This document shows positions 1 to 6,015 of a DNA stretch of 8,624 bases, piece after piece. This DNA is from Acholeplasmatales bacterium (GTDB taxonomy: Bacteria; Bacillota_I; Bacilli_A; Acholeplasmatales; Anaeroplasmataceae). The stretch covers positions 1-8,624 of the forward strand of contig JAILBI010000068.1 in the NCBI GenBank assembly GCA_024681175.1, in the 5' to 3' direction. Positions within the stretch are counted from its first letter, which is position 1, and every line of letters starts with the position of its first letter. The notes beneath the pieces were generated by a model, which made no database searches, was not told the origin of the DNA, and was given only the letters and a program-made list of their open reading frames with translations. The position numbers were made by a program, and so were the translations under genes.

Positions 1-1092
1 GAAAGAATATCTAAAAGATTATTATATGGATATAAGAAGATAGGTGATTATAAGCCATATTATCTTGAAGGTGGCGTTTTTGCAATATGTGCATATAGTA
101 GAGATAAGATAGATAAAATTAAAAATGAAATAATTAAAGATATTAATACAATATATTGTGAAGGTAAAAGATTTGTTCCTGATGCAAAAACTGTTATTGC
201 TTCAGTAAATGGTGATTTTGATTCTTTAGATAAAGCATTATCATTTGATGGCTTATTATCTAAGGTATTCTTTGGTAAATCAGATGATATTAATTATTCA
301 TTTAAGAAAAATGATTCATTATTTGAAATGAAGGTTAATTTAAAATCTATATTAGCTGATGCAATATTAAATAAAACATTTGAGGTATATTATCAGCCTA
401 TATATAATTTAAAAGAAAAGAAATTCAATTGTGTAGAAGCCCTAATTAGATTAAACCATCCAAAATATGGCTTTATCTCACCAGGCTATTTTATTCCTTT
501 TGCGGAAGAAAATGGCTTAGTTGAAAAAATAGATGAAATCATGATTGAAAAGGTTATTGAATTTATCAATAGTAAAGAATTTAAAAAATATGAAATGGCC
601 TATGTAGAAATAAATGTTTCTACTATAGAGCTTGCAAAAAGGAATTTTGCAAAAGATCTTGTAGAAACATTTAAAAAGAATAATATTAATCCTGATAATA
701 TTGTAGTAGAGGTATTAGAATCATATAATGTAGCTAAATTAGAAACTGTATCAAGAAATATTCAGGTATTAAGAGATAATAATATTAAGCTTGCATTAGA
801 TGATTTTGGTACAGGCTATTCTAATTTAAAAAGATTTACAGAAATTGATTTATCTTATGTAAAAATAGATAAATCATTAATAGATAAGATTGAAAATCCA
901 GTATATAATAAAATAATAGAAAATCAATTTGATTTAATTCGCCAATTTAATAGACAAATTGTTGCGGAAGGTGTAGAAGAGGAAGCACAGGTTAAATTCC
1001 TTGAAAAATTAAAATGTGACTTTATTCAAGGATTTTATTATTCAAGACCACTTCCATTACCTAATCTTATTACATTTTTAGAAGATAATTAA
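1..1092 (+). CDS. Degenerate GGDEF-EAL protein, probable c-di-GMP phosphodiesterase (5' end missing)
   Basis: The reading frame is open from the first base, so this is the last 363 residues of a longer protein; the ATG at 328 is internal. The EAL domain covers about residues 113-362. It keeps the family's signature residues (numbered within the fragment): E146-A-L148 with R150, N205, E237 and E240, D267-D268 in the loop DDFGTGYS, K288, E323, Q343 and a final GFYYSRPLP. EAL domains hydrolyse cyclic di-GMP to pGpG using two metal ions, and this complement suggests an active enzyme. Upstream, residues 1-100 look like the end of a GGDEF domain whose signature has decayed to G24-G-V-F-A28, lacking the acidic residues needed for cyclase activity. 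Such domains often act as GTP-sensing or structural modules. Sensor or membrane segments, if any, lie outside the window. The gene ends at a TAA that abuts a strong terminator. Family assignment is firm; cellular role is not known. Confidence 0.93.
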   Translation, partial: ERISKRLLYGYKKIGDYKPYYLEGGVFAICAYSRDKIDKIKNEIIKDINTIYCEGKRFVPDAKTVIASVNGDFDSLDKALSFDGLLSKVFFGKSDDINYSFKKNDSLFEMKVNLKSILADAILNKTFEVYYQPIYNLKEKKFNCVEALIRLNHPKYGFISPGYFIPFAEENGLVEKIDEIMIEKVIEFINSKEFKKYEMAYVEINVSTIELAKRNFAKDLVETFKKNNINPDNIVVEVLESYNVAKLETVSRNIQVLRDNNIKLALDDFGTGYSNLKRFTEIDLSYVKIDKSLIDKIENPVYNKIIENQFDLIRQFNRQIVAEGVEEEAQVKFLEKLKCDFIQGFYYSRPLPLPNLITFLEDN

Positions 1093-1122
1093 TAAATAGT
1101 GCCAAGCACTATTTATTTTTTA
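1091..1122 (+). terminator. Rho-independent terminator of the EAL gene
   Basis: A perfect 12-bp stem (1091-1102 paired with 1106-1117, arm AATAAATAGTGC) closes a 3-nt loop and runs into a T tract at 1116-1121. The stem begins within the TAA stop codon of the EAL gene. Confidence 0.88.
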
Positions 1123-1125
1123 TTA

Positions 1126-1154
1126 TTTAAAAAAAATAATTAATCTATTATAAT
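1126..1154 (+). promoter_or_regulatory. Candidate sigma-A promoter for the membrane protein/zinc-ribbon unit
   Basis: A perfect -10 hexamer TATAAT lies at 1149-1154. A weak -35 (TTTAAA, 1126-1131) sits 17 bp upstream. It lies just after the terminator of the preceding gene, as expected for an independent unit. Transcription would start near 1161, making the 5' leader only about 12 nt, with the ribosome site TGAGG (1161-1165) at the very 5' end of the message. Confidence 0.6.
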
Positions 1155-1172
1155 AGTTAATGAGGTTTTTTT

Positions 1173-1598
1173 ATGAACAAAAAGGTTAAAATACATGCAA
1201 TAAAAAGAAAACAATTATATTTAATATTATTTACTTCATTAACAGTATTTTTTATTGCATTAAGTACTATTTTTTTCTTTTTGTGGGATGATATGTCAAA
1301 GGTTCTAATGATGGTATTTTTCTTTATATCAATATTAGGATTTGTAGTATCATTTGCATTTTTAGTTGCAGCATTAAATATTAAAGCTAAAGAATTTAAA
1401 TTAATAAACTGGGATATTGAAATCTATTTTGGTTTTTACCATCATTACATAATGGTTAATGATGAAATTGTTGTAGAAGAAAAATCTGCAACAAGTAAAA
1501 CATTAATATTAGAAACTCATTTAGCAAAGAAAAAGCTTGTAGCTAAAAATATTAAAAAGGTTGGCTTAAAGGTAACATTAGATAATAAAATAATATAA
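1173..1598 (+). CDS. Small two-helix membrane protein of unknown function
   Basis: This 141-residue protein belongs to no family I recognise. A Lys/Arg-rich N-terminus (residues 3-13) precedes two hydrophobic helices at about 15-38 and 44-68, joined by a very short WDDMSK turn. Both ends are therefore predicted to be cytoplasmic. The remaining half (about 70-141) is polar and looks beta-rich, with alternating segments such as YIMVNDEIVVEEKS and a final VGLKVTLDNKII, so it probably folds as a small cytoplasmic domain. The ATG follows TGAGG with 7-nt spacing. The next gene begins 12 bp downstream and its ribosome site AAAGGAG overlaps this gene's stop codon, so the two are almost certainly co-transcribed and probably act together. 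That link is inferred from spacing only. Confidence 0.82.
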   Translation: MNKKVKIHAIKRKQLYLILFTSLTVFFIALSTIFFFLWDDMSKVLMMVFFFISILGFVVSFAFLVAALNIKAKEFKLINWDIEIYFGFYHHYIMVNDEIVVEEKSATSKTLILETHLAKKKLVAKNIKKVGLKVTLDNKII

Positions 1599-1610
1599 AG
1601 GAGATTAATT

Positions 1611-2000
1611 ATGAAATTTAAATGTAGCTGTTGTGGATGTAATGAATATGTAGATGCAAATTTATATAGATTTGTAACTTCAGACGGAGACACAAATTAC
1701 AAGCTAGATGCATATGCTTGTCAAGAATGTGGACATATAGAGCTTTATATGCCTGAGGATTTAAAAAATCAATTAGTTAAAAGAAAACAAGAAATAGAAG
1801 CTCATGAAAAAGAAATTAAATCAAGAAGAAGTGTATTAAATATGCAGCTTGGTAGAAAGAAAAGTGAGCTTAATGATATGATTAAAATCGTAAGAGATGA
1901 AAATCAAACTGTTAAAGAGGTTAATAATGCGAAAGCAAGAATCCCTCAATTAGAAGAAGAAATTAAAGATTTAGAAAATAAAATAGCTTTAATAAAATAA
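1611..2000 (+). CDS. Zinc-ribbon protein with C-terminal coiled coil
   Basis: A 129-residue soluble protein. The N-terminal 47 residues form a likely zinc ribbon: C5-x2-C8-G and C37-x2-C40-G-H supply four ligands, with two extra cysteines at C7 and C10 (the run reads CSCCGC). The ending CGHIELYM is typical of small zinc-ribbon modules in Gram-positive genomes. From about residue 50 to 128 the sequence is highly charged, Lys/Glu-rich and helical (for example EIEAHEKEIKSRR and QLEEEIKDLENKI), as expected for a coiled coil that would dimerise or bind a partner. The start is fixed by AAAGGAG at 1597-1603. It is the second gene of a two-gene unit with the membrane protein, so an adaptor or nucleic-acid-binding partner for that protein is possible but unproven. 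The stop codon is built into the terminator stem. Confidence 0.85.
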   Translation: MKFKCSCCGCNEYVDANLYRFVTSDGDTNYKLDAYACQECGHIELYMPEDLKNQLVKRKQEIEAHEKEIKSRRSVLNMQLGRKKSELNDMIKIVRDENQTVKEVNNAKARIPQLEEEIKDLENKIALIK

Positions 2001-2026
2001 ACAACCGGTGGTTGTTTATTTTTTTG
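1996..2026 (+). terminator. Rho-independent terminator of the two-gene unit
   Basis: A perfect 11-bp stem (1996-2006 with 2010-2020, arm AATAAACAACC) has a 3-nt loop and a run of seven T at 2019-2025. The TAA stop codon of the zinc-ribbon gene (1998-2000) lies inside the upstream arm. Confidence 0.88.
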
Positions 2027-2031
2027 AACTA

Positions 2032-2066
2032 TTATTATTGCAATAATAAAAAATATTTTGTATCAT
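2032..2066 (+). promoter_or_regulatory. Candidate promoter overlapped by an 18-bp palindrome
   Basis: A possible -35 TTGCAA (2038-2043) and -10 TATCAT (2061-2066) are 17 bp apart, placing transcription start near 2073, about 20 nt before the lipoprotein ATG. The -35 sits in the perfect palindrome TTATTATTGCAATAATAA (2032-2049), which could be a repressor operator. A second arrangement, TTGAAC (2024-2029) with TAAAAA (2047-2052), is also possible. Confidence 0.38.
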
Positions 2067-2080
2067 TAAAGTATCGTATA

Positions 2081-2087
2081 GGAGGAG
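2081..2087 (+). promoter_or_regulatory. Ribosome binding site that fixes the lipoprotein start
   Basis: GGAGGAG lies 5 nt before the ATG at 2093. It favours that codon over an in-frame TTG at 2012, which lies inside the upstream terminator and would put 27 non-signal residues ahead of the signal peptide. Confidence 0.85.
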
Positions 2088-2092
2088 AAACG

Positions 2093-2833
2093 ATGAAAAA
2101 ATTGTTATATTTATTATTGGTAGTACCCTTTTTATTCTTATTAATTTCATGTGGAGAAAAAAAGTCTCAAGAAGAAAAGGATTTTGAAAAGGCACTCTAT
2201 GCCTATAGTGAACTTGATGAGGACTATTTATCAGATCACGCAATAGTTATGGTACAAGAAATGGATTCTGTTTATGATGGAGTTCCATCTAAATCAGTAT
2301 CTCGTGTGGAAATGTACAAGAATTCAATAGTAGCTACAATGAGATCTATAACTAATAATAGTATTATTTCGGAATTACAAATATATGGCTATCTTGAATT
2401 TAAAAATGATGATATTATTTTATATCAGTTATCAGATGATGAATATGAAGCAAAAGAAAATGGTAAGATTTATCAATATGGTGAGAAAATATTATATGAA
2501 ACAAATGAAGAAGGTGATTCATTGAATGAAACACTTGAAGAAATTAGTGATATGTCATTTTTTAAATATTCGGATTTTAAAAAGGTTGACAATAAATATT
2601 CGCTTAAAAAATCACCTACAAAATATAAAGTAATGGGTGCCGATGTTTCAATTACAGAATGTGTTATTGAAGTTGATGATAATGGTTATTTATTAAATTA
2701 TCAATTTGTTGAAAATGTGGAAGTGGAATTTAGTGGAATTACAACTTATTCAAGTTTTACTGCAAATTGCACAGTTGATCGTGATGCCACAGTTGATAAA
2801 TATATTCAAGAAGCCGTTAAAGATGTAAAGTAA
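2093..2833 (+). CDS. Predicted surface lipoprotein, function unknown
   Basis: A 246-residue protein with a classic lipoprotein signal peptide: MKK, a hydrophobic stretch to residue 18, and a lipobox L-I-S-C with the lipidated cysteine at C20. It would be processed by Lgt and Lsp and anchored on the outer face of the membrane. The mature part starts with a short acidic/Lys-rich linker and then alternates short polar strands, with no motif I recognise. The strand-rich pattern and size recall clamp-like lipoproteins such as LolA/LppX-fold proteins, but this is only an impression. The body is acidic, and two late cysteines (in TECVIE and ANCTVD) could form a disulphide. The gene has its own candidate promoter and a strong terminator, so it appears to be monocistronic. 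The next gene encodes another lipoprotein, but I see no sequence relationship between the two. Confidence 0.88.
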   Translation: MKKLLYLLLVVPFLFLLISCGEKKSQEEKDFEKALYAYSELDEDYLSDHAIVMVQEMDSVYDGVPSKSVSRVEMYKNSIVATMRSITNNSIISELQIYGYLEFKNDDIILYQLSDDEYEAKENGKIYQYGEKILYETNEEGDSLNETLEEISDMSFFKYSDFKKVDNKYSLKKSPTKYKVMGADVSITECVIEVDDNGYLLNYQFVENVEVEFSGITTYSSFTANCTVDRDATVDKYIQEAVKDVK

Positions 2834-2856
2834 TCTCGAAAGAGATTACTTTTTTA
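2827..2856 (+). terminator. Rho-independent terminator with GAAA loop
   Basis: A perfect 11-bp stem (2827-2837 with 2842-2852, arm AAAGTAATCTC) is capped by a GAAA tetraloop of the GNRA type and followed by a T run (2850-2854). The lipoprotein's TAA stop (2831-2833) is inside the upstream arm. The core AAGTAATCT recurs in the terminator at 5984-6015. Confidence 0.88.
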
Positions 2857-2885
2857 TTGTATTTTATACAATAATTATTTAAAAT
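2856..2885 (+). promoter_or_regulatory. Candidate promoter and dyad upstream of the large lipoprotein gene
   Basis: TTGTAT (2857-2862) and TAAAAT (2880-2885) form a possible -35/-10 pair with 17-bp spacing, putting transcription start near 2892. The -35 lies in a perfect dyad ATTGTAT-TTT-ATACAAT (2856-2872), which may be an operator or chance in AT-rich DNA. Confidence 0.4.
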
Positions 2886-2910
2886 ATTGTTGTGTTAAAT
2901 GTGTTTTTAT

Positions 2911-2916
2911 GGAGGG
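2911..2916 (+). promoter_or_regulatory. Ribosome binding site that fixes the large lipoprotein start
   Basis: GGAGGG lies 5 nt before the ATG at 2922. It favours this start over an in-frame GTG at 2892, which has no ribosome site and would add ten residues before the Lys/Arg-rich signal-peptide start. Confidence 0.85.
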
Positions 2917-2921
2917 ATATC

Positions 2922-5900
2922 ATGAAAAGAAAATATAAATTTTTTTCAATAATAGGCATGGCTTTAATTAGCACATCATTTTTATTTAGCTGTGGAAAGA
3001 AAGAAAAAATAAAAAACGATGTTGTTTCATCTATAATTAGCTCAAATGATGTATCTACATCAACTAATAATGAAGTGTCATCAACTAGTATTACATCAAA
3101 TGGTGATGTTTCATCAACTACAAATAAAGATACAACTACATCATCTAATGTAAATACTACAACTTCAACATCTACAATTACATCAACTAATAATGATACT
3201 ACAACATCTACATCAACAAATAATCAAACATCAACTACTAATGAAACACCTTCAACAAGCTTAGATATTACTACATCAGAAACTAGTATATCTACAAATA
3301 ATGATGATAATTTATTTTTAGTTAAAATAATTAATCAAGATGAAAATATTGGTACTATAGATGGAGATTATTTATATGATAATAAAGAAATTGAAGTAGG
3401 TACAAATATTGAATTAAGTGTAGAGGTATTTAGCTCTGGTTATGAATTTGATGGATGGTATATTAATGATGAATTTTATGATGATGGTGATACATTAAAT
3501 TATGAAATGCCTTCATATGATATTACAATTGAAGCTAGATATAATGTTTATAAAACAAAGGTAACAATTGATAATAAGGTAACTAATTTAAAATTAGAAG
3601 GCATGAGTGAAGATAATAAATATGAATATTTATCTACTCAAACATTTAGATCAACTAATTTACCTGATGGCTATTATTTAAAATGGACAAGAAGTGATAA
3701 TAATGTTTCTTATTATGGAGATAGTGTTGATATTAAAATTCCAGGTAATTCATTAACAATTACTGTTGAATTGGTTCCATTTAAAAAAGAAAATGAAAAT
3801 GAAAAAGATTATATTTATTTTGGATCATATCCTCAATCATTAGTTGAAGATGATGATTTAATATCTTCATTAAATAATAAATCAGGATCATTACCTACAT
3901 CATCAAATTCTAATAAATGGACACCATTTAGTAAATTATATTCTAAAGGGTCTAATGATTATATATGGTATATAGATATTGATCTTAACAATGATGGTAA
4001 AAATGACTATAGAGGTATCTATTTTAATGAATATAGACCTGATACTTTGCCAAAAAAAGTAAAAAGAGAAGGAATTAGTGTTTCAATTAGTTCACAAGAA
4101 TATAATGGTTATCAAACATTTAATATTTATTGGTTTAAATATGAACCAATAAAATGGCGAATTTTAAATGAAGAAAATGGTAAAGCATTTTTATTTTCAG
4201 ATTTAGTTTTAGATTCAATATCATATTCACCATATGATCCTGATAATGAATCAACAACTGCCGAATTTGAACATAACGGTGGTTTAGGTTATGCAAATGA
4301 TTATAGATTATCAGATATAAGAAATTGGATGATTAGTGACTTTTATTATGATGCATTTAATAATATAGAACAAAAATTAATTGAATCTACATATGTTAAA
4401 GCTTGTACAACAGGAGCACATGTAAAAGATACATATGATAATATTTTCTTAATTTCACAAGATGAATATGAAAATATTTATGGTATATTAACCCAAAATT
4501 ATGATAATCACATATACACAGGAAAAAAAGGTGGCACACCATATCAAGCATGCTTAGGTGGCGATTATCAAGAAAATATTTACTCAGGAAAGCAGACTTG
4601 GGTTTGGTACACACGTTCAAAGCATTCTAATCCTAATGCGGTAGCTTCAGGTAGATGGGATTTTGCTGGAAATAAAACTAATCGTATTGCCGGTGTAAGA
4701 CCTTGTATATATCTTGATTTAAATAATGTAATAAAATCAGATGAAAAAATTACAAATGATGGCTATATTATATCTTCAGATGAAGATAATAATAAGCTTT
4801 TACGTATATCTAATAATGAAGCACTTGAAGCATATGTATCTAGTGTATTTTCAATTGCTGAAAGAGGCACGGTAATAACTGCAACAATTATTAAAGGTAC
4901 TTTAAGAAAAGGAGATTGTATAAAAATATATAATCCAAATTCACTATATCCATATGTAGTAGAAGTTAAAGACATAGAAGTGTTTAAAAAGCTAAGTGAT
5001 TATGCACAAGAAGGAGATGGTATAGGTATTCTCCTTGGTAATCAGATTTCTAAAGATGAAATTGAAGACAATGCAATCATTTGTGGTGCAAACGATAATG
5101 TGCCATTAAATTATAATTATTATATTAAAATTAATAATTTATCATCTTATAATATATCAGTAAATAATTTATATAATTTATATACTGTATTTACAAGTAA
5201 TGCAAGAATTAGTTATTCATTAAAATTTGAAGCATTATATGATATGAATTATAATTCTGTATCATCAATTTCAAATGATGATTCGAATTATTATATTGCA
5301 CGTGCTACATCAACAAATCATTTATTTTTTTATCCAGGATTAAAAGGTAACTTTTATTATAATGGTATGCCAATAGGAAATTATGAAATAATATCATGTG
5401 GAAATGATACAAATATTGTTAGACAATATGCACAGGATTTTAATTCAAATATAAATATTAAATTTGAATCAAATACTACTTATTTAAAAAATGATTATAT
5501 AATTTATACATTAAAAGAAGATATAAAAATATCAGAATTATTTAAAAAAATTAAATGTGAATTTTATAATCCAGGATATGAATTTAAAGGCTGGGGTATA
5601 TTTATTGATAATTCAGAAGAAGATGCATATGAATATGTATCTAATAGAAATATATCTACAATAACACCTTCAATGCATATTAAAGCTATTTGGGAACAGG
5701 TATCTTATAATTGTAGAATTAATGGAAAAGAAGAATTAGATAATGGTTTAGCACTTAAAGTAAAAACTAATTTTGAAGAATTAAATAAAGGTGATAAATT
5801 AAATATATTATTATCTGATCATACATTTAAGGAAGTAACTATCACTGATATTTTAAATAGCGATTATGAATCAATTAATAGTCTTTCATCTAATGCTGGT

Positions 5901-5975
5901 GGCATATATTATTTAATAATTGATGGAATAGATTTTAAAGATGTTTTATATAACACATATATTTATAAAATCTAA
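2922..5975 (+). CDS. Large mosaic surface lipoprotein: InlB-type repeats, DUF6273-like domain and EF-Tu domain 2-like barrels
   Basis: A 1017-residue protein. Residues 1-24 are a lipoprotein signal peptide with lipobox L-F-S-C (C24). Residues 30-127 form a Ser/Thr/Asn-rich linker. Residues 131-209 match an InlB-type B-repeat (GYEFDGWY at 173-180). Residues 295-600 match the DUF6273 pattern: YIYFGSYPQ (297-305), YEPIKWRIL (407-415), SDIRNWM (464-470), DNIFLISQDEY (506-516), W560 with YTRS, and GVRPCIYLDL (591-600). A calcium-loop-like DLNNDGKND lies at 354-362. Residues 637-722 closely follow EF-Tu domain 2 (VFSIAERGTVIT, KGTLRKGD, IEVFKKLSD, GIGILL, KDEIEDNAI). A second InlB-like segment (GYEFKGWG, 885-892) ends near 925, and residues 929-1010 resemble a diverged second EF-Tu barrel. 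There is no GTPase domain, so it cannot be a translation factor. It is likely an adhesive or sensing surface protein; the function is inferred. It appears monocistronic and is convergent with the regulator downstream. Confidence 0.9.
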   Translation: MKRKYKFFSIIGMALISTSFLFSCGKKEKIKNDVVSSIISSNDVSTSTNNEVSSTSITSNGDVSSTTNKDTTTSSNVNTTTSTSTITSTNNDTTTSTSTNNQTSTTNETPSTSLDITTSETSISTNNDDNLFLVKIINQDENIGTIDGDYLYDNKEIEVGTNIELSVEVFSSGYEFDGWYINDEFYDDGDTLNYEMPSYDITIEARYNVYKTKVTIDNKVTNLKLEGMSEDNKYEYLSTQTFRSTNLPDGYYLKWTRSDNNVSYYGDSVDIKIPGNSLTITVELVPFKKENENEKDYIYFGSYPQSLVEDDDLISSLNNKSGSLPTSSNSNKWTPFSKLYSKGSNDYIWYIDIDLNNDGKNDYRGIYFNEYRPDTLPKKVKREGISVSISSQEYNGYQTFNIYWFKYEPIKWRILNEENGKAFLFSDLVLDSISYSPYDPDNESTTAEFEHNGGLGYANDYRLSDIRNWMISDFYYDAFNNIEQKLIESTYVKACTTGAHVKDTYDNIFLISQDEYENIYGILTQNYDNHIYTGKKGGTPYQACLGGDYQENIYSGKQTWVWYTRSKHSNPNAVASGRWDFAGNKTNRIAGVRPCIYLDLNNVIKSDEKITNDGYIISSDEDNNKLLRISNNEALEAYVSSVFSIAERGTVITATIIKGTLRKGDCIKIYNPNSLYPYVVEVKDIEVFKKLSDYAQEGDGIGILLGNQISKDEIEDNAIICGANDNVPLNYNYYIKINNLSSYNISVNNLYNLYTVFTSNARISYSLKFEALYDMNYNSVSSISNDDSNYYIARATSTNHLFFYPGLKGNFYYNGMPIGNYEIISCGNDTNIVRQYAQDFNSNINIKFESNTTYLKNDYIIYTLKEDIKISELFKKIKCEFYNPGYEFKGWGIFIDNSEEDAYEYVSNRNISTITPSMHIKAIWEQVSYNCRINGKEELDNGLALKVKTNFEELNKGDKLNILLSDHTFKEVTITDILNSDYESINSLSSNAGGIYYLIIDGIDFKDVLYNTYIYKI
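3018..3305 (+). repeat. Low-complexity repeat region coding the Ser/Thr/Asn linker
   Basis: This stretch is built from variations of ACA/ACT, TCA/TCT and AAT codons, giving runs such as TTTSTSTN. A 17-nt direct repeat, ACATCAACTAATAATGA, occurs at 3057-3073 and 3180-3196, 123 nt apart (41 codons, in frame), which suggests growth by internal duplication. The product is a flexible, potentially O-glycosylated stalk lifting the folded domains away from the membrane. Confidence 0.8.
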
Positions 5976-5983
5976 AAAGAAAG

Positions 5984-6015
5984 AAAAGAAGTAATCTTGA
6001 TGATTACTTCTTTTT
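5984..6015. terminator. Bidirectional terminator between convergent genes
   Basis: A perfect 13-bp stem (5984-5996 with 6002-6014, arm AAAAGAAGTAATC) has a 5-nt loop. On the plus strand the downstream arm runs into TTTTT (6011-6015). On the minus strand the flank 5976-5990 reads T-rich. It lies 8 bp after the large lipoprotein's stop and directly beside the regulator's TGA stop (6017-6015), so it can serve both. Confidence 0.85.

Noticed and set aside
328..330. ATG at 328 as the true start of the EAL gene
   Set aside because: The frame is open to base 1 and encodes GGDEF-like sequence upstream; no ribosome site precedes this ATG.
2012..2092. N-terminal extension of the 246-aa lipoprotein from TTG at 2012
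   Set aside because: It starts inside the upstream terminator, has no ribosome site, and would bury the signal peptide; GGAGGAG before ATG 2093 gives a correct lipoprotein start.
2016..2243. Minus-strand open frame of 75 codons
   Set aside because: Lies opposite the lipoprotein gene and its leader, with no ribosome site or recognisable domain; a shadow of AT-rich coding sequence.
2892..2921. N-terminal extension of the large lipoprotein from GTG at 2892
   Set aside because: No ribosome site, and it adds ten residues before a canonical signal peptide; GGAGGG supports ATG 2922.
3018..3305. CRISPR or phase-variable tandem repeat
   Set aside because: Repeats are irregular codon-level low complexity with no uniform spacers and no homopolymer or short tandem tract that would shift frame.
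4396..4975. Two minus-strand open frames (4396-4620 and 4763-4975)
   Set aside because: Both are fully antisense to the large lipoprotein, whose own frame carries clear domain motifs; no start signals or recognisable domains.
4830..5087. A genuine translation elongation factor gene or fragment from a chromosomal rearrangement
   Set aside because: The EF-Tu-like segment is in frame within a complete lipoprotein gene of matching composition, with no G domain; it is a divergent domain, not a recent insertion.
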